A DNA stretch of 64,000 bases from Enterovibrio qingdaonensis. Its GTDB lineage: Bacteria > Pseudomonadota > Gammaproteobacteria > Enterobacterales > Vibrionaceae. Positions 10,539 to 19,416 of the stretch are shown here, one piece after another. Each line of letters begins with the position of its first letter. Within the stretch, counting starts at the first letter, position 1. The stretch spans positions 38,416-102,415 of the forward strand of contig NZ_JAJUBB010000019.1 in NCBI RefSeq assembly GCF_028683135.1, given 5' to 3'. The position numbers and the translations under genes were made by a program. The notes under the pieces are model-generated. The model had not been told where the DNA came from. It ran no database searches and saw only the letters and a list, made by a program, of their open reading frames with translations.

Positions 10539-11111
10539 ATGAAAACAATCCTGAAAAGCGCAGTGATCGCAACGTCGATGCTGTTTGCTTTACCAGCATT
10601 GGCAGCAAACCCAATCGTTGAAGTTGAAACAAATTTGGGCGACTTCAAACTGGAACTGTATCCAGAAAAAGCCCCGAAGACGGTTGAGAATTTTCTAAAG
10701 TACGTGGAAGACGGCAGTTATGTTGGAACCCAGTTCCATCGTGTTATCCCGGGGTTTGTAGCTCAAGGTGGCGGCTATGATAAATCTTTCAAGCCAGAAC
10801 CGAGTACTTACGGTGAAGTCGTTAATGAGTCCAAAAACGGTCTTAGCAACAGTCGCGCCACCATTGCCATGGCACGTAAGCAACACCCAGACTCTGCCAC
10901 CCGACAGTTCTATATCAACCTTCAGAACAACAGTAACTTAGACGGAAGTGCGTACAAACCCGGCTATACCGTGTTTGGTAAGGTAATTGAAGGCTTTAAT
11001 ACGGTTGAAAAAATGGCAACCGTTAAAACTGTCACAATACCAGAAACTCGTATGCGCGACGTTCCTCAGCAACCTATACTTATTGAGAAAATCATCATCT
11101 CAAATAAGTAA
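10539..11111 (+). CDS. Periplasmic peptidyl-prolyl cis-trans isomerase (cyclophilin, PpiA-like)
   Basis: A 190-residue cyclophilin with a Sec signal peptide, cleaved probably after ALA at residue 22. The catalytic core is intact: FHRVIPGFVAQGGG, then the MARKQHPDSATRQFYINL and PGYTVFGKVIEG segments. It isomerises X-Pro bonds during folding of exported proteins. The start codon follows the yajG stop directly. The closest enteric counterpart is PpiA; the symbol is left blank because PpiA and PpiB types are hard to separate by eye. Confidence 0.9.
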   Translation: MKTILKSAVIATSMLFALPALAANPIVEVETNLGDFKLELYPEKAPKTVENFLKYVEDGSYVGTQFHRVIPGFVAQGGGYDKSFKPEPSTYGEVVNESKNGLSNSRATIAMARKQHPDSATRQFYINLQNNSNLDGSAYKPGYTVFGKVIEGFNTVEKMATVKTVTIPETRMRDVPQQPILIEKIIISNK

Positions 11112-11125
11112 CAGGTAGTGAGGGA

Positions 11126-11491
11126 ATGCTGGAACTGATCGCAAACAATCCCGAACAGAACAATGGTCATTTCGCCGGAGAGCATATTGGAAAATATGCC
11201 CCGGCGTATGCGGCGGATGTTATCCGATTCATCATACGTCAATCTGACTATGACGAATTAGTGGTGTCCACTAAAAAACAGTTCACGGATTGGTGGCAAC
11301 TGGCGATTTCAAGTGGTACACCCGAAAGCTCCTATGAATCCGTCTACTGGTATTTGGTCTATCTCATCGAATCACGACGTGAAGATGAGCTTCGAGGTAA
11401 CCGTTTTGTGAAACAACGCATCCAAGAATGCGCTTGTTATTTGATCAACAAAGGAAAAATCCCAAACTTCGCGCATGGCATTCGTCCTTGA
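11126..11491 (+). CDS. Conserved-looking hypothetical protein, 121 aa
   Basis: Not recognised. The protein is soluble, with no signal peptide, mostly helical in appearance and rich in Tyr and Trp (FTDWWQLA, YESVYWYLVYLIES). The ATG is preceded by GAGGG at rather short spacing. It lies 14 bases after ppi and about 50 bases before ampG on the same strand, so it is probably expressed. Coding is supported by a full open frame filling the gap between two real genes. No function is proposed. Confidence 0.7.
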   Translation: MLELIANNPEQNNGHFAGEHIGKYAPAYAADVIRFIIRQSDYDELVVSTKKQFTDWWQLAISSGTPESSYESVYWYLVYLIESRREDELRGNRFVKQRIQECACYLINKGKIPNFAHGIRP

Positions 11492-11540
11492 AGCACGGTA
11501 GCATGGTTCTATCATTCAAGCGCAACAAGGACTGCTACTC

Positions 11541-12932
11541 GTGTCCAAAGCCTCCACTCTCTCTTGGCGAGAAACACTAGAAAGTTATCTCGACCGTCGA
11601 CTCTTATGGGTATTTATGCTCGGGTGCGCCAGTGGTTTCCCTTGGCTACTCATTGGCTCAAACATGTCCGGCTGGCTAAAAGATGCAGGCCTGACACGCA
11701 CTGCTATCGGGCTATTTGGTTCCATCTTTGTTGTATACGCCATTAACTGGATGTGGGCACCGCTGATCGACCGTGTGAAGCTCCCGTATTTATATAAACG
11801 CTTGGGGCAACGACGCAGTTGGATTTTCCTCATGCAGTTGGTGATGCTTGTCTGCACACTTGCGATAGCCAACACCGACCCGTCATTCAACCTCTGGCTA
11901 ACCTCTATGCTGGCGTTAACCATCGCCGTCGTGTCTGCCACGCAGGATATTGCGATTGACGCTTTTCGTATCGACAGCTTTGGTGAGCAAGAAAAGTCAA
12001 AACTTCCTCAAGCCGCAGCAATGGCCGTGATCGGATGGTGGACAGGATATAGTCTTCCTGGTTACTTTGCCTTTATTAATGCCGACTCTATCGGTTGGAA
12101 CGGCGTGTATTACGGTATGGCCGCCTTTGTTGGCCTTCTTATTCTTTTCACGCTCTTTGTCGGCGAACCCGAATCTAAACGCGACGAATTACAGGCTGAA
12201 GCCGAACAGCGGTATAACACGTCGAAAATGGGTAAAAACCGCATTGCGCTTTGGTTTACTGTCACGCTTGTAGAACCGTTTGCGGAATTTTTCCGTCGCA
12301 ACGGCGTTCAAGTGGCACTGACGTTATTACTTTTCGTTTTCTTGTTCAAAATCGGTGAGGCCTTTTTGGGTCGCATGTCGATTGTATTCTACAAAGAAGT
12401 CGGCTTTAGCAATGAAGACATCGGTTATTACTCCAAGCTTATTGGATGGGGTGCGACTGTCGTATTTACCCTGATTGGCAGTGCCATCAACGTAAAATTT
12501 GGTGTCGTTAAAGGCTTGTTGATTGGTGGCTTGGCGATGGCAAGCAGTAACCTGATGTTTGCCATCATGGCGCAAGTTGGCCCAAACAAAGACTTGTTCC
12601 TAGCCACTATTTTGGTCGATAACTTCACCAGTGCATTCGCTACCATTGCCTTTGTTTCATTCTTAACCTTCCTCACGGGCAGGGCTTTTTCTGCAACCCA
12701 ATATGCGCTCCTAGCCTCTTTGGGCAACCTCGGCAGAACGACCCTTTCCTCGTTCAGTGGCTCAATGGTGGACTGGATTGAAGGCTTTGAATGGCTGCAT
12801 CACGTGAGTTGGCTAAATCCGTGGTCACTGTTCTTTATCCTGACAACGTTAATGGTCATCCCTAGCCTTGCCATGATCGTCGGATTGAGAAAACACTTTC
12901 AGCGCCTTTCTGACGCGCAAAACTCCCACTAA
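11541..12932 (+). CDS. ampG: Muropeptide permease AmpG (MFS)
   Basis: A 463-residue membrane protein with about 12-14 helices and a GTG start. Sequences such as WAPLIDR near residue 75 and the ATQDIAIDAFRID segment are hallmark AmpG motifs. AmpG imports GlcNAc-anhydroMurNAc peptides for cell-wall recycling; in species with AmpC it also feeds beta-lactamase induction. Location downstream of yajG is the family norm. Full length. Confidence 0.94.
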   Translation: MSKASTLSWRETLESYLDRRLLWVFMLGCASGFPWLLIGSNMSGWLKDAGLTRTAIGLFGSIFVVYAINWMWAPLIDRVKLPYLYKRLGQRRSWIFLMQLVMLVCTLAIANTDPSFNLWLTSMLALTIAVVSATQDIAIDAFRIDSFGEQEKSKLPQAAAMAVIGWWTGYSLPGYFAFINADSIGWNGVYYGMAAFVGLLILFTLFVGEPESKRDELQAEAEQRYNTSKMGKNRIALWFTVTLVEPFAEFFRRNGVQVALTLLLFVFLFKIGEAFLGRMSIVFYKEVGFSNEDIGYYSKLIGWGATVVFTLIGSAINVKFGVVKGLLIGGLAMASSNLMFAIMAQVGPNKDLFLATILVDNFTSAFATIAFVSFLTFLTGRAFSATQYALLASLGNLGRTTLSSFSGSMVDWIEGFEWLHHVSWLNPWSLFFILTTLMVIPSLAMIVGLRKHFQRLSDAQNSH

Positions 12933-12939
12933 ACTCTGT

Positions 12940-12972
12940 TGAACCCGTGACATATGTCGCGGGTCTAACGCA
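12940..12972 (+). terminator. Probable terminator after ampG
   Basis: Imperfect hairpin (ACCCG.GACAT / ATGTC.CGGGT) followed after a few bases by a T5 run. Weak but well placed. Confidence 0.5.
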
Positions 12973-13033
12973 TTTTTCCTGTTTAAACCTTTACTCACGT
13001 CATACTTTGAAACACTTATCGCAAATGTAATGC

Positions 13034-13112
13034 ATTGCAACGAGATCAAGATCACAGTTGGCAAACGTTTGCTATTTCATTGCATTTTCTTTTTTGAACT
13101 TTCCCCTAGAAT
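13034..13112 (+). promoter_or_regulatory. Composite control region of the Tsx-type porin
   Basis: Within 80 bases lie: a CRP-like site at 13041-13056 (right half TCACA perfect, left half degenerate); CytR-like octamers ATTGCAAC (13034-13041) and ATTGCATT (13079-13086), each one base off the E. coli half-site; a perfect palindrome GCAAACGTTTGC (13061-13072) matching the PurR box core; and TAGAAT at 13107-13112 as a likely -10. CRP/CytR control of tsx is known in E. coli. The assignments here are by eye. Confidence 0.6.
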
Positions 13113-13187
13113 GGCGCTCGCAACGGCGGAGGTCCAACCACAACGGTGTCTTTGCCCCCAATCCTGATGATGTAAAGAGAACTAAAG

Positions 13188-13946
13188 ATGCGTAAATCTG
13201 TAGTAGCACTTAGCGTTCTAGCAGCAGCCGCTGCTGTACCTGCTCAAGCTGAATATCTGTACGGTTTCGGTAATGTGTATGCCGACTACCTAACTTGGAC
13301 CAATGGTACTCAAGGCTTCAACGGCGTTGACGTAAGTGAAGGTCGTGATGACCACATCACCATCGGTGCTGAAGGTGGTGCAGGCTTTACTTGGGGTGAG
13401 ATCTACGGTTTCTACGAATACGAGAAGCTAAACGAAGCATCTGACAAGCGTGGTCAAGCTGCTAAGTTCTCTATGCACTATAAAGTTGCTGGCAATATAA
13501 CTGCTTACGGTCAAGTTTACGACCTATCTCAAAGCGGTGAAGGTGCAGCATTCGACGAACAAAACCGTGTTCTAGGTATGGGTTACGTTGGCCTGACTGG
13601 CGACAATTACTGGTTCAAACCATGGATTGGTGTTCACGATGTAATCACTGGTTCTGGTGAAGCTGCTGGTATGAACGGCGGTATGTTCGGTTGGTCAGCT
13701 GGCTACAGTTTCGAAATCGCAGGTCAACCTCTACTGGTTACCAACTGGAACGAAATCGAGTTTGCACGCAACGATGCATACGAAGTAATGCAAAATGGTT
13801 CAACTGGTTTGAACGGTGGTGTAAGCCTGACTTACGACATCACTGACCGCGTATACACCAGCGTGACTTACCGCTACTTCGCGAACAAGCTGGGTGTTGA
13901 CGGCTACGGCGACGCAGCAATCTTCCGTATCGGTATGCACCTGTAA
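13188..13946 (+). CDS. Nucleoside-specific channel, Tsx/OmpK family outer-membrane porin
   Basis: A 252-residue precursor with a Sec signal cleaved probably after AQA (residue 21). The mature part has alternating beta strands, begins EYLYGFGNVYADYLTW and ends in the aromatic-rich strands WNEIEFARND, VYTSVTYRYF and RIGMHL of the Channel_Tsx family. In enterics Tsx takes up nucleosides; in vibrios the related OmpK is a phage receptor. The control region with PurR-, CRP- and CytR-like sites supports a nucleoside role. The codon choice is biased toward common codons, suggesting high expression. Confidence 0.88.
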   Translation: MRKSVVALSVLAAAAAVPAQAEYLYGFGNVYADYLTWTNGTQGFNGVDVSEGRDDHITIGAEGGAGFTWGEIYGFYEYEKLNEASDKRGQAAKFSMHYKVAGNITAYGQVYDLSQSGEGAAFDEQNRVLGMGYVGLTGDNYWFKPWIGVHDVITGSGEAAGMNGGMFGWSAGYSFEIAGQPLLVTNWNEIEFARNDAYEVMQNGSTGLNGGVSLTYDITDRVYTSVTYRYFANKLGVDGYGDAAIFRIGMHL

Positions 13947-13960
13947 TCGCAAGATTATGA

Positions 13961-13991
13961 AAGAAAAGGCACCTTCTGGTGCCTTTTTTGT
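13961..13991 (+). terminator. Terminator of the Tsx-type porin gene
   Basis: AAAGGCACC / GGTGCCTTTTTT hairpin with a T-run, starting 16 bases after the stop. Confidence 0.9.
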
Positions 13992-14058
13992 TTTTGCTTT
14001 CCGCCACTTTCCAGATTGATGGTATCCTTTCAGCGAACTATCGATACAGGGCAAATCA

Positions 14059-14949
14059 ATGCGTTTCACCATAGTCGGAGCGGGTGCGGTGGGCTCCTTG
14101 TGGGCAATCAAACTTCACGAGGCTGGGCATCATGTTCATTTTTGGACGCGCGAATCTGACACTCAGATCGTAAGGCACGCTGAACGCTCAGCACCTCTAG
14201 TTTTCTCGGCAAACAATGTCGATGACATGGCAGAGAGCGACTGTATCATTGTTTGCGTGAAGGCCTTTCAGGTCAAAGACACGCTGAGTGCCATTAAAAC
14301 GTCGGTTCACCCAGACACACCCGTCGTATTCATGCATAACGGTATGGGCTCAGCCGATATTGCGCTAAGCGCATTGCCAAACAACCCGATTCTATTGGCA
14401 ACGACCTCTCACGGCAGCCTAAAAGTAACACCTGAAACCATTCGACATACAGGTGTAGGCGAAACCCGCCTCGGTGGGATTAATCCTACTGGCTACCAAT
14501 GCGATTTCTTGGCCGACGTATTTCACCATGCGCTCGCCCCCTGTTATTGGGAGCATAATATTCAACATGCGCTTTGGAAGAAACTTGCCATCAATTGCCT
14601 GATCAATCCCATAACGGCACTTGAGCAGATACAAAATGGAGCACTTTTAGAGGCAAAATTTGAACCGGTACTCGATAAACTGAGTGAAGAAGTGAGTAAC
14701 GTTATGTGTGAAGAAGGACTACCTATATCACGCCAAGCGGTACTAAATAATGCACTGGCAGTTGCTTCAGCTACCGCAGAAAACTACTCTTCGATGAATC
14801 GTGATGTCTTTTATCACCGCCATTCAGAAATAGATGCCATCACCGGATACCTTCTCCACCGAGCAACCCTCCATGGTATTGCCGTTCCAGAAAACGAAAG
14901 GCTATATCACGCAATAAAAAAACTGGAGCAATCCTATGACCACACCTAG
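14059..14949 (+). CDS. panE: 2-dehydropantoate 2-reductase
   Basis: A 296-residue PanE. The N-terminal Rossmann motif VGAGAVGSLWA binds NADPH; the catalytic-lysine region KKLAINCLINPITAL and C-terminal helix with SSMNRDV are present. It reduces ketopantoate to pantoate in pantothenate/CoA synthesis. The 3' end overlaps yajL by 14 bases, so the two are translated together; this pairing is common in vibrios. Confidence 0.94.
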   Translation: MRFTIVGAGAVGSLWAIKLHEAGHHVHFWTRESDTQIVRHAERSAPLVFSANNVDDMAESDCIIVCVKAFQVKDTLSAIKTSVHPDTPVVFMHNGMGSADIALSALPNNPILLATTSHGSLKVTPETIRHTGVGETRLGGINPTGYQCDFLADVFHHALAPCYWEHNIQHALWKKLAINCLINPITALEQIQNGALLEAKFEPVLDKLSEEVSNVMCEEGLPISRQAVLNNALAVASATAENYSSMNRDVFYHRHSEIDAITGYLLHRATLHGIAVPENERLYHAIKKLEQSYDHT

Positions 14950-15535
14950 TGTACTTGTCTGTCTGGCCCCTGGCACAGAGGAAATGGAAGCTGTCACTGT
15001 CATTGATATCATGGTTAGAGCAGGCTTTAACGTGACGACAGCCAGCGCAGAAGAAAACGGTGAGCTAACACTGACATGTTCTCGCGGCGTTAAACTGATT
15101 GCCGATGTGCCATTAGTCAAAGTGGCAGACGAAGAGTTCGACTGCATTGTGCTTCCTGGTGGCGTTGAGGGTGCAACACACCTTGGTGAAAGCGCATTGG
15201 TCGTGGAGATGATCCGCCAACAACTCTGCGATCAAAAATGGGTAGCCGCTATTTGCGCAGCCCCTGCATTGGTGCTTGAGAAAAACGGTTTGTTCCCAGA
15301 GGCGCATAAAACCTGCCATCCAGCGTTCATTGACCGCATTCCAACCGACAAACAAAACTCTCGCCGCGTTTTCACTGAACATGACTATAAGCTGATCACC
15401 AGCCAAGGTCCTGGAACGGCTCTCGAATTCGCCGTCGAGATTGTTTACATGCTTGCAGGGAAAGAAAAGGCAAAAGAAGTTGTAGGCCCAATGGTGGCAA
15501 TTCCAAGCCTACATTACGACAAGAAATTCGCCTGA
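14936..15535 (+). CDS. yajL: YajL/DJ-1 family protein (oxidative-stress chaperone, putative deglycase)
   Basis: A 199-residue DJ-1/PfpI-fold protein with the conserved nucleophile C107 in VAAICAAP, the partner glutamate of APGTEEMEA near residue 15, and the loop VLPGGVEGA. It is the YajL (ThiJ) type. YajL protects proteins against oxidative and carbonyl damage in E. coli; older annotations naming it a thiamine gene are not supported. Overlaps panE and is followed by a strong bidirectional terminator. Confidence 0.9.
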   Translation: MTTPSVLVCLAPGTEEMEAVTVIDIMVRAGFNVTTASAEENGELTLTCSRGVKLIADVPLVKVADEEFDCIVLPGGVEGATHLGESALVVEMIRQQLCDQKWVAAICAAPALVLEKNGLFPEAHKTCHPAFIDRIPTDKQNSRRVFTEHDYKLITSQGPGTALEFAVEIVYMLAGKEKAKEVVGPMVAIPSLHYDKKFA

Positions 15536-15555
15536 TTTCTCATGTCATGACAAAC

Positions 15556-15589
15556 ATAAAAAAACCGACCCTGAGGTCGGTTTTTTTTG
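15556..15589. terminator. Bidirectional terminator between yajL and thiI
   Basis: A-run, ACCGACC / GGTCGGT stem and T8 run, lying between two convergent genes. Confidence 0.92.
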
Positions 15590-15602
15590 AAACGTGGCAA
15601 AT

Positions 15603-17051
15603 CTACGGACGGTAAACTTTTACGTTGCTGTAGCCATTCTCTTGCAGATACAACGCTTGCAGTCGGCTCATCACACCACGGTCACAGTAAAGCAGATAAG
15701 TTTTACCCTGATCCAGATCGCCAAACTTGGTTGCCAGTTTGAAGAACGGAATGTGAACAACCTCTGCACCGTCGATTTCTAGCGGTTTTTCATCTTCTTC
15801 TTCTGGGCTACGGATATCTAGAACAACTGCGTTGTTCGCGATCTCGTCCACCAGTTCAACTTCTGGTGCTTTCTCTTTGCTGATCTTCTCGATATCACGG
15901 ATATCAATGATGCGTGCGTCGTAAACCACCTTGTCCAGAATATCGAAGTTGAACTTCGCTTCTTCCACTTCCAGCTTCTCTTTTTCCGCTTTGATGGTTG
16001 GTTTACGAGAAATCACACCGCAATACTCAGGCATGGTTTTCGCAAAATCCTCAGTACCGATCTGACGAGCAAGATTGATGATGTCTTCTTTGTCCCAGTT
16101 GATCAGTGGACGCAGAATCAGTGAGTCACTCACGTTGTCGATCATGCGCAGGTTAGTCAGCGTCTGGCTCGAAACCTGACCCAATGCTTCACCCGTCACC
16201 AGTGCTTGAATATTGTATTTTTCAGCAATCTTGGACGCTGCGCGCATGAACATACGCTTCAGAACCACGCCCATTTGGCCGTCGTCTACATTCTCAAGGA
16301 TTTCTGCAACGACAGGTTCGAAGTCGATAGAAACAAACTTCACTTTTGCAGAAGAACCAAATTTCTCCCACAGGTAATATGCCGTCTGCTGAACACCGAT
16401 TTCATGCGCAGCACCGCCAAGGTTGAAGAAGCAGTAATGCACCTTGCTACCGCGTTTGATATGCAGGTAGCTAGAAACACCTGAGTCAAAACCACCTGAA
16501 ATCAGGCTCAACACATCTTCTTGCGTACCAAGAGGGAAACCGCCCAGACCTTTGAAGCGCTCGCGAACAACGTTTACGTTTTCTTTGTCCACTTCAAGGT
16601 GCACGACCGTATCAGGGTTTTTCAATTGAACGCGTGCTGTTGCAACGTCTTGGTTCAAACCACCACCGACATAACGCTCAACATCGATAGAGGTAAAGTC
16701 GTGATTACCGCGACGTTTCGCACGCACACAGAACGACTTGCCTTCCAACTGGTGAGCTACCGTTGCCGTCACAATTTCATAGATGTTGTGCAAATCAGTA
16801 AATGGCGTTTGCTCAACTTCCAAAACGTGGTGGATACCTGGAGTGCGAGTCAGCACATCCAAAGCCATTTGACGCTCAGACTCTTCTTTTAGCGAAACCT
16901 CGATATGATCGCGACGGTTGAATACCGACACTGAATCTGACTTTCGCTTAAGAATATTTCGGATATTAGTTTCCAGAATTTTCGTGAAGCGCTTCCGTAC
17001 AGATTCACTTTTGACCATCACCTCTGGGTGAATTTTTACGATAAATTTCAT
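15603..17051 (-). CDS. thiI: tRNA 4-thiouridine synthase ThiI
   Basis: A 482-residue ThiI with N-terminal ferredoxin-like and THUMP domains (about 1-165), a PP-loop ATPase with [11 protein letters not shown] near residue 190, and a C-terminal rhodanese domain whose catalytic cysteine is C456 (LLYCDRG). The second conserved cysteine lies in [10 protein letters not shown]. It makes s4U8 in tRNA and transfers sulfur for the thiazole of thiamine. All catalytic elements are intact. Convergent with yajL. Confidence 0.96.
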   Translation of the reverse strand: MKFIVKIHPEVMVKSESVRKRFTKILETNIRNILKRKSDSVSVFNRRDHIEVSLKEESERQMALDVLTRTPGIHHVLEVEQTPFTDLHNIYEIVTATVAHQLEGKSFCVRAKRRGNHDFTSIDVERYVGGGLNQDVATARVQLKNPDTVVHLEVDKENVNVVRERFKGLGGFPLGTQEDVLSLISGGFDSGVSSYLHIKRGSKVHYCFFNLGGAAHEIGVQQTAYYLWEKFGSSAKVKFVSIDFEPVVAEILENVDDGQMGVVLKRMFMRAASKIAEKYNIQALVTGEALGQVSSQTLTNLRMIDNVSDSLILRPLINWDKEDIINLARQIGTEDFAKTMPEYCGVISRKPTIKAEKEKLEVEEAKFNFDILDKVVYDARIIDIRDIEKISKEKAPEVELVDEIANNAVVLDIRSPEEEDEKPLEIDGAEVVHIPFFKLATKFGDLDQGKTYLLYCDRGVMSRLQALYLQENGYSNVKVYRP

Positions 17052-17147
17052 AACAGGTTTCGCAACAGCATTAATAAAGGCGCGGATTATACATCAAGCA
17101 TACTTTATACCCAAGTAACCTGAAGGGAGGATTCAGCGACCTCTATG

Positions 17148-17168
17148 GGTGCTTGGTGCTTGGTGCTA
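17148..17168. repeat. 7-base triplet tandem repeat
   Basis: GGTGCTT GGTGCTT GGTGCTA in the gap between thiI and pomB. Role unknown; a possible slippage product. Confidence 0.8.
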
Positions 17169-17256
17169 GAAGGATGCTTGCAGGTATTAAGCAAAAGTAA
17201 GGCAACGTTTGGCATAAGTCGTACCGCCCCCCTTCCGTGTGGCAGAAGAACCCCCA

Positions 17257-17286
17257 ATAAAAAAGGCAGCGTTAATATGCTGCCTC
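17257..17286 (-). terminator. Terminator of pomA-pomB
   Basis: AGGCAGC / GCTGCCT hairpin with an 8-base loop and a T-run on minus, about 20 bases after the pomB stop. Confidence 0.85.
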
Positions 17287-17306
17287 TGGTTGTTTGATCT
17301 TTGGCC

Positions 17307-18236
17307 TTAATTTTCTTGGATGGGCTCAATCGGAGCCTCGGCTGAAATGGACTCCGACTCTCTAGGTTTACCCTGCATAATGGAGATTTCAACGCGACGA
17401 TTTTTCATCCGATTTGTTGGGGAATCGTTGGGATATCTTGGTGATGTCCCTGCTAAACCTTCAACACGCATGCGTTCTGCATCAAAGCCTTTCACTTTTT
17501 CCATTTCTTGAGCCACTGAGACGGCACGTTGTGCAGACAAATCCCAGTTTGAGCGGTACAACTCAGAGTCCAATGGGGTGTCGTCGGTATGGCCTGAAAT
17601 ACGAATTTCACCGGGTACATCTTTGACCAAATCGGCGATTTGCCTCACCAACGGTCTGAACTTGGGCTGTAAGAAGGCTGAGCCTGCTGGGAACGACCCA
17701 TTTTCACGAATACGTATGATTAATTGCTGGCCGAGATTTTCGACTTCAACCGCGCCTTCTTGCACTTCCCTTTCAAGTGCTTGAACTACCATCTGTGCCG
17801 TGCTCGACATCTTCTCAGTGTCTTGCTCTTGTTCTTGCATTGATGCGTCCGTTGCGGTGGAGCCGCCGTCGAGTTTTGCAGAGTCACGTTGTGAACCACC
17901 CGCGCGATCTGACTCTCCATCTTGAAAGTCGAGCGTACGCTGCGTCATGTCGATCGTTTGCTGCATGATCACTTCAATGGGTGTCGGCTCTGGCCTGCCA
18001 GGTCTAAATTCTTGCGCGATCACACTGGTACCTTTTGGAATATCTTTCACTTCCAAAAGGTTTTGCACACCAAACGCAAACTTCATCGAACCCGCAATCT
18101 GCTTAAACTTCAATACGTCCATTTCCGAAAACGAAAGGAGCAGTACGAAAAAGCACATCAAAAGAGACATCAGGTCCGCGAACGTTCCCATCCAAGCCGG
18201 TAGCCCGGGGGGGGGACATTTGCATTCTTCTTCCAT
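17307..18236 (-). CDS. pomB: Sodium-driven flagellar stator protein PomB
   Basis: A 309-residue MotB/PomB homologue. The single membrane helix (about 15-37) carries the essential ion-binding aspartate at D21 (TFADLM). A long plug/linker follows, then an OmpA-like peptidoglycan-binding domain with SGHTDDTPL and NRRVEI. The N-terminal CKCPPPG segment is typical of the Na+-type protein. With PomA it forms the Na+ channel that turns the polar flagellum. Codons 8-10 are CCC CCC CCC, giving a nine-base homopolymer near the start, and PPPG is a ribosome-stalling motif usually relieved by EF-P. pomA lies 10 bases upstream. Confidence 0.95.
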   Translation of the reverse strand: MEEECKCPPPGLPAWMGTFADLMSLLMCFFVLLLSFSEMDVLKFKQIAGSMKFAFGVQNLLEVKDIPKGTSVIAQEFRPGRPEPTPIEVIMQQTIDMTQRTLDFQDGESDRAGGSQRDSAKLDGGSTATDASMQEQEQDTEKMSSTAQMVVQALEREVQEGAVEVENLGQQLIIRIRENGSFPAGSAFLQPKFRPLVRQIADLVKDVPGEIRISGHTDDTPLDSELYRSNWDLSAQRAVSVAQEMEKVKGFDAERMRVEGLAGTSPRYPNDSPTNRMKNRRVEISIMQGKPRESESISAEAPIEPIQEN

Positions 18237-18246
18237 ATCCGACTCC

Positions 18247-19008
18247 TTACCCGTCTACGTCAACAGTACGTTTTTTCTCGTTGAGGTAGTTTTTCAAGTA
18301 GCCGTCAATAACACGTGGGTTTTGACCATCTTGTATCGCGAGCAAACCATCCATAATCAATCGACGGTTGAGTTTCTCTTGGTCTTTACGAAGACGAAGC
18401 TTCGCCGCAATAGGGATGGCAACCATGTTCGCGAGCATCGCACCATATAACGTTGTTAAAAGTGCTACCGCCATTGCAGGACCGATGGCTTTTGGGTCAT
18501 CCATGTTTGAAAGCATAGCAACCAGACCGATCAGTGTACCGATCATCCCCATCGCAGGGGCAACGTCAGCAATCGCACTGTAAAACTGCGCACCATTATC
18601 GTGCCGCTCTTCCGTCATAATGATGTCTTTTGCGAGCGTCATTTTAACGACTTCCGCATCATGACCATCCACCAGCATATCCACCCCTTTTTTCATAAAG
18701 GTGTTCGGCACTTCCATCTCTTCCAACGCGAGGAAGCCACCTTTACGCGCGGCGTCTGCCATCTCAACAATCTTGGCAATGAGGTCTTCCGGGTCATCCG
18801 CTTTAAACATAAAAGCTTTACCCGCAATTTTGAACGCGCCGAAAAACTGCCCCATGGTGTAGTTCATCAAGGTAACAAATAGACTACCGCCAAATACAAT
18901 CAATAAAGAGGGTGTATCGACGAACATGCTGATAGTTCCACCCAGCAGCATCGCCATAACGATAAAAGCAAATGCACCTAAGATTCCAATGAGTGTCGCC
19001 AGATCCAC
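18247..19008 (-). CDS. pomA: Sodium-driven flagellar stator protein PomA
   Basis: A 253-residue MotA/PomA homologue with four membrane helices: two near the N-terminus, a large cytoplasmic loop (about 55-150) that contacts FliG, and two after VAPAMGMIGTLIGLVAML. Typical PomA features include the start MDLATLIGILGAFAFI and the IADVAPAMGM proline region. It is co-transcribed with pomB. In Vibrio the same pair lies next to xseB-ispA-dxs. Confidence 0.95.
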   Translation of the reverse strand: MDLATLIGILGAFAFIVMAMLLGGTISMFVDTPSLLIVFGGSLFVTLMNYTMGQFFGAFKIAGKAFMFKADDPEDLIAKIVEMADAARKGGFLALEEMEVPNTFMKKGVDMLVDGHDAEVVKMTLAKDIIMTEERHDNGAQFYSAIADVAPAMGMIGTLIGLVAMLSNMDDPKAIGPAMAVALLTTLYGAMLANMVAIPIAAKLRLRKDQEKLNRRLIMDGLLAIQDGQNPRVIDGYLKNYLNEKKRTVDVDG

Positions 19009-19416
19009 AGAATCATCCCCTTAAAACGTAGAGCCAAAAATGAGTAAAGATAACCAGACAGCGCATTCCGCTAATCTAGTTAGCGGCAGCAGAGCAAATT
19101 GATTTAGCGCATCCCCTAAATTTTATACCTAACTCGTCGCAAGATGCAGAATTCATTTACAAGTTGAGACACCATGTGCTGATTTAAGCAAAGATACAAG
19201 ATTGAGATTGTTATCCTGTCGAAATTTCCAGCAATTACGGTGAATAAATACCCCTTCCCCACCGAAATGTGCCCAAGTGACGCAGAAATCAGTTCAAGCG
19301 TTTGACCCCTAAACAGGCCTGAGTTAATTTCTCCGCCATGCTCATTGATCTGTGATTCGTAAGGCTGCATTCCCAGCCTCAATTCACGAATTCAGAACAC
19401 GAAAAGTAGGATTATC
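19009..19416. promoter_or_regulatory. Divergent region pomA / xseB
   Basis: 408 bases that must hold both promoters. A perfect 7-base inverted repeat CCGCTAA-N5-TTAGCGG lies at 19068-19086, 60-78 bases before pomA, and would form a hairpin in its leader or act as an operator. No clear sigma-28 or sigma-54 promoter was found. An 88-codon open frame on minus (19116-19382) has no family resemblance and is not called. Confidence 0.5.

Noticed and set aside
17108..17128. TATACCCAAGTAACCTGAAG, resembling a dispersed vibrio intergenic repeat
   Set aside because: Single copy in this window; without a genome search it cannot be called a repeat.
17105..17392. Minus-strand frame between thiI and pomB
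   Set aside because: Overlaps the pomB 3' end and its terminator; composition is not protein-like.
19116..19382. 88-codon minus-strand frame upstream of pomA
   Set aside because: No family resemblance, no clear ribosome-binding site, and it spans the region expected to hold two promoters.
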